A stretch of 6,149 nt of DNA from AB-629-J13 sp964496365 (GTDB lineage Bacteria > Fidelibacterota > Marinisomatia > Marinisomatales > AB-629-J13), in NCBI GenBank assembly GCA_964496365.1, contig CAZBZK010000086.1, positions 1 to 6,149 on the forward strand. The letters run 5' to 3'. The position numbers and the translations under genes are program-made. Shown piece after piece: positions 5,913 through 6,149 of the stretch (the first letter of the stretch is position 1; each line of letters starts with the position of its first letter). The notes beneath the pieces were generated by a model. It had not been told where the DNA came from, ran no database searches, and saw nothing but the letters and a program-made list of their open reading frames with translations.

Positions 5913-6149
5913 TTACTTCATCAACACTACTTTTTGAATTTTCCTTTGTTCATTTTCTTCAAACAGAACAATATAAATCCCGCTTGAAACTCCTCCTGCA
6001 TTCCATTGAGCCCTGTGATTTCCGGGAGAAAGTTGTTCATTCACAAGGGTTTCAACTAACCTTCCTTGAATATCATAAACAGACATTTTGACTTTTGATA
6101 ATTCAGGTACAGAAAACTGAATCGTCGTCACTGGGTTAAACGGATTGGG
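5913..6149 (-). CDS. C-terminal sorting domain of a T9SS-exported protein (partial, 5' part beyond right edge)
   Basis: The frame is open through the right edge of the window, so no start codon is visible; the internal GTG at 6129-6131 is simply the Val of NPFNPVTT. The 78 visible residues are a complete-looking type A T9SS sorting domain: PNPFNPVTTIQFSVPE, then SVYDIQGRLVETLV, LSPGNHRAQWNAGGVSSGIY, and a basic C-terminal strand KIQKVVLMK before the stop. The parent protein is therefore an exported, secreted or surface protein of unknown function. It is paralogous in this domain to the VCBS protein in the same window and is the closest match to the decayed copy near the left end. It lies upstream of the Nudix gene on the same strand. 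The 39-base gap holds only a 4-bp CCGA/TCGG stem with no T-run, so no clear terminator separates them. Confidence 0.92.
   Translation of the reverse strand, partial: PNPFNPVTTIQFSVPELSKVKMSVYDIQGRLVETLVNEQLSPGNHRAQWNAGGVSSGIYIVLFEENEQRKIQKVVLMK

Overview
This window looks like an AT-rich bacterial chromosome segment from the Fibrobacterota-Chlorobiota-Bacteroidota (FCB) group. Candidatus Marinimicrobia (SAR406) is the most likely lineage. The evidence is two proteins ending in type IX secretion system (T9SS) sorting domains of the YPNPFN...YD..G type, a UMF1-type MFS transporter end, and translation starts that all lack a Shine-Dalgarno sequence. The lineage is inferred from family style, not from a marker gene.

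Layout from left to right: (1) the last 50 codons of a UMF1/Atg22-like MFS transporter on the + strand. (2) A gene-poor stretch of about 450 bases, which on the - strand holds a clear but decayed piece of a T9SS sorting domain and, in another frame, a doubtful small ORF. (3) A 705-residue secreted protein on the - strand, with about ten FG-GAP/VCBS calcium-loop repeats and a C-terminal T9SS sorting domain. (4) A 242-base AT-rich divergent intergenic region. (5) A + strand pair of overlapping genes: a seven-bladed YVTN/YncE-like beta-propeller lipoprotein, then a pentaheme cytochrome c lipoprotein with a C-terminal beta-rich domain. (6) A Nudix hydrolase on the - strand, converging on the cytochrome with only 8 bases between the stop codons. 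(7) The C-terminal 78 residues of a second T9SS-exported protein on the - strand, running off the right edge.

The most coherent functional unit is the propeller/cytochrome pair. The genes overlap and so are probably co-expressed. Both have lipoprotein signal peptides, and together they suggest an envelope redox module. The propeller carries His and Met residues at equivalent positions in several blades, which could form a metal-binding ring; this is inference. The VCBS protein, the partial protein at the right edge and the relic show that this locus repeatedly hosts T9SS cargo genes, one of which has decayed.
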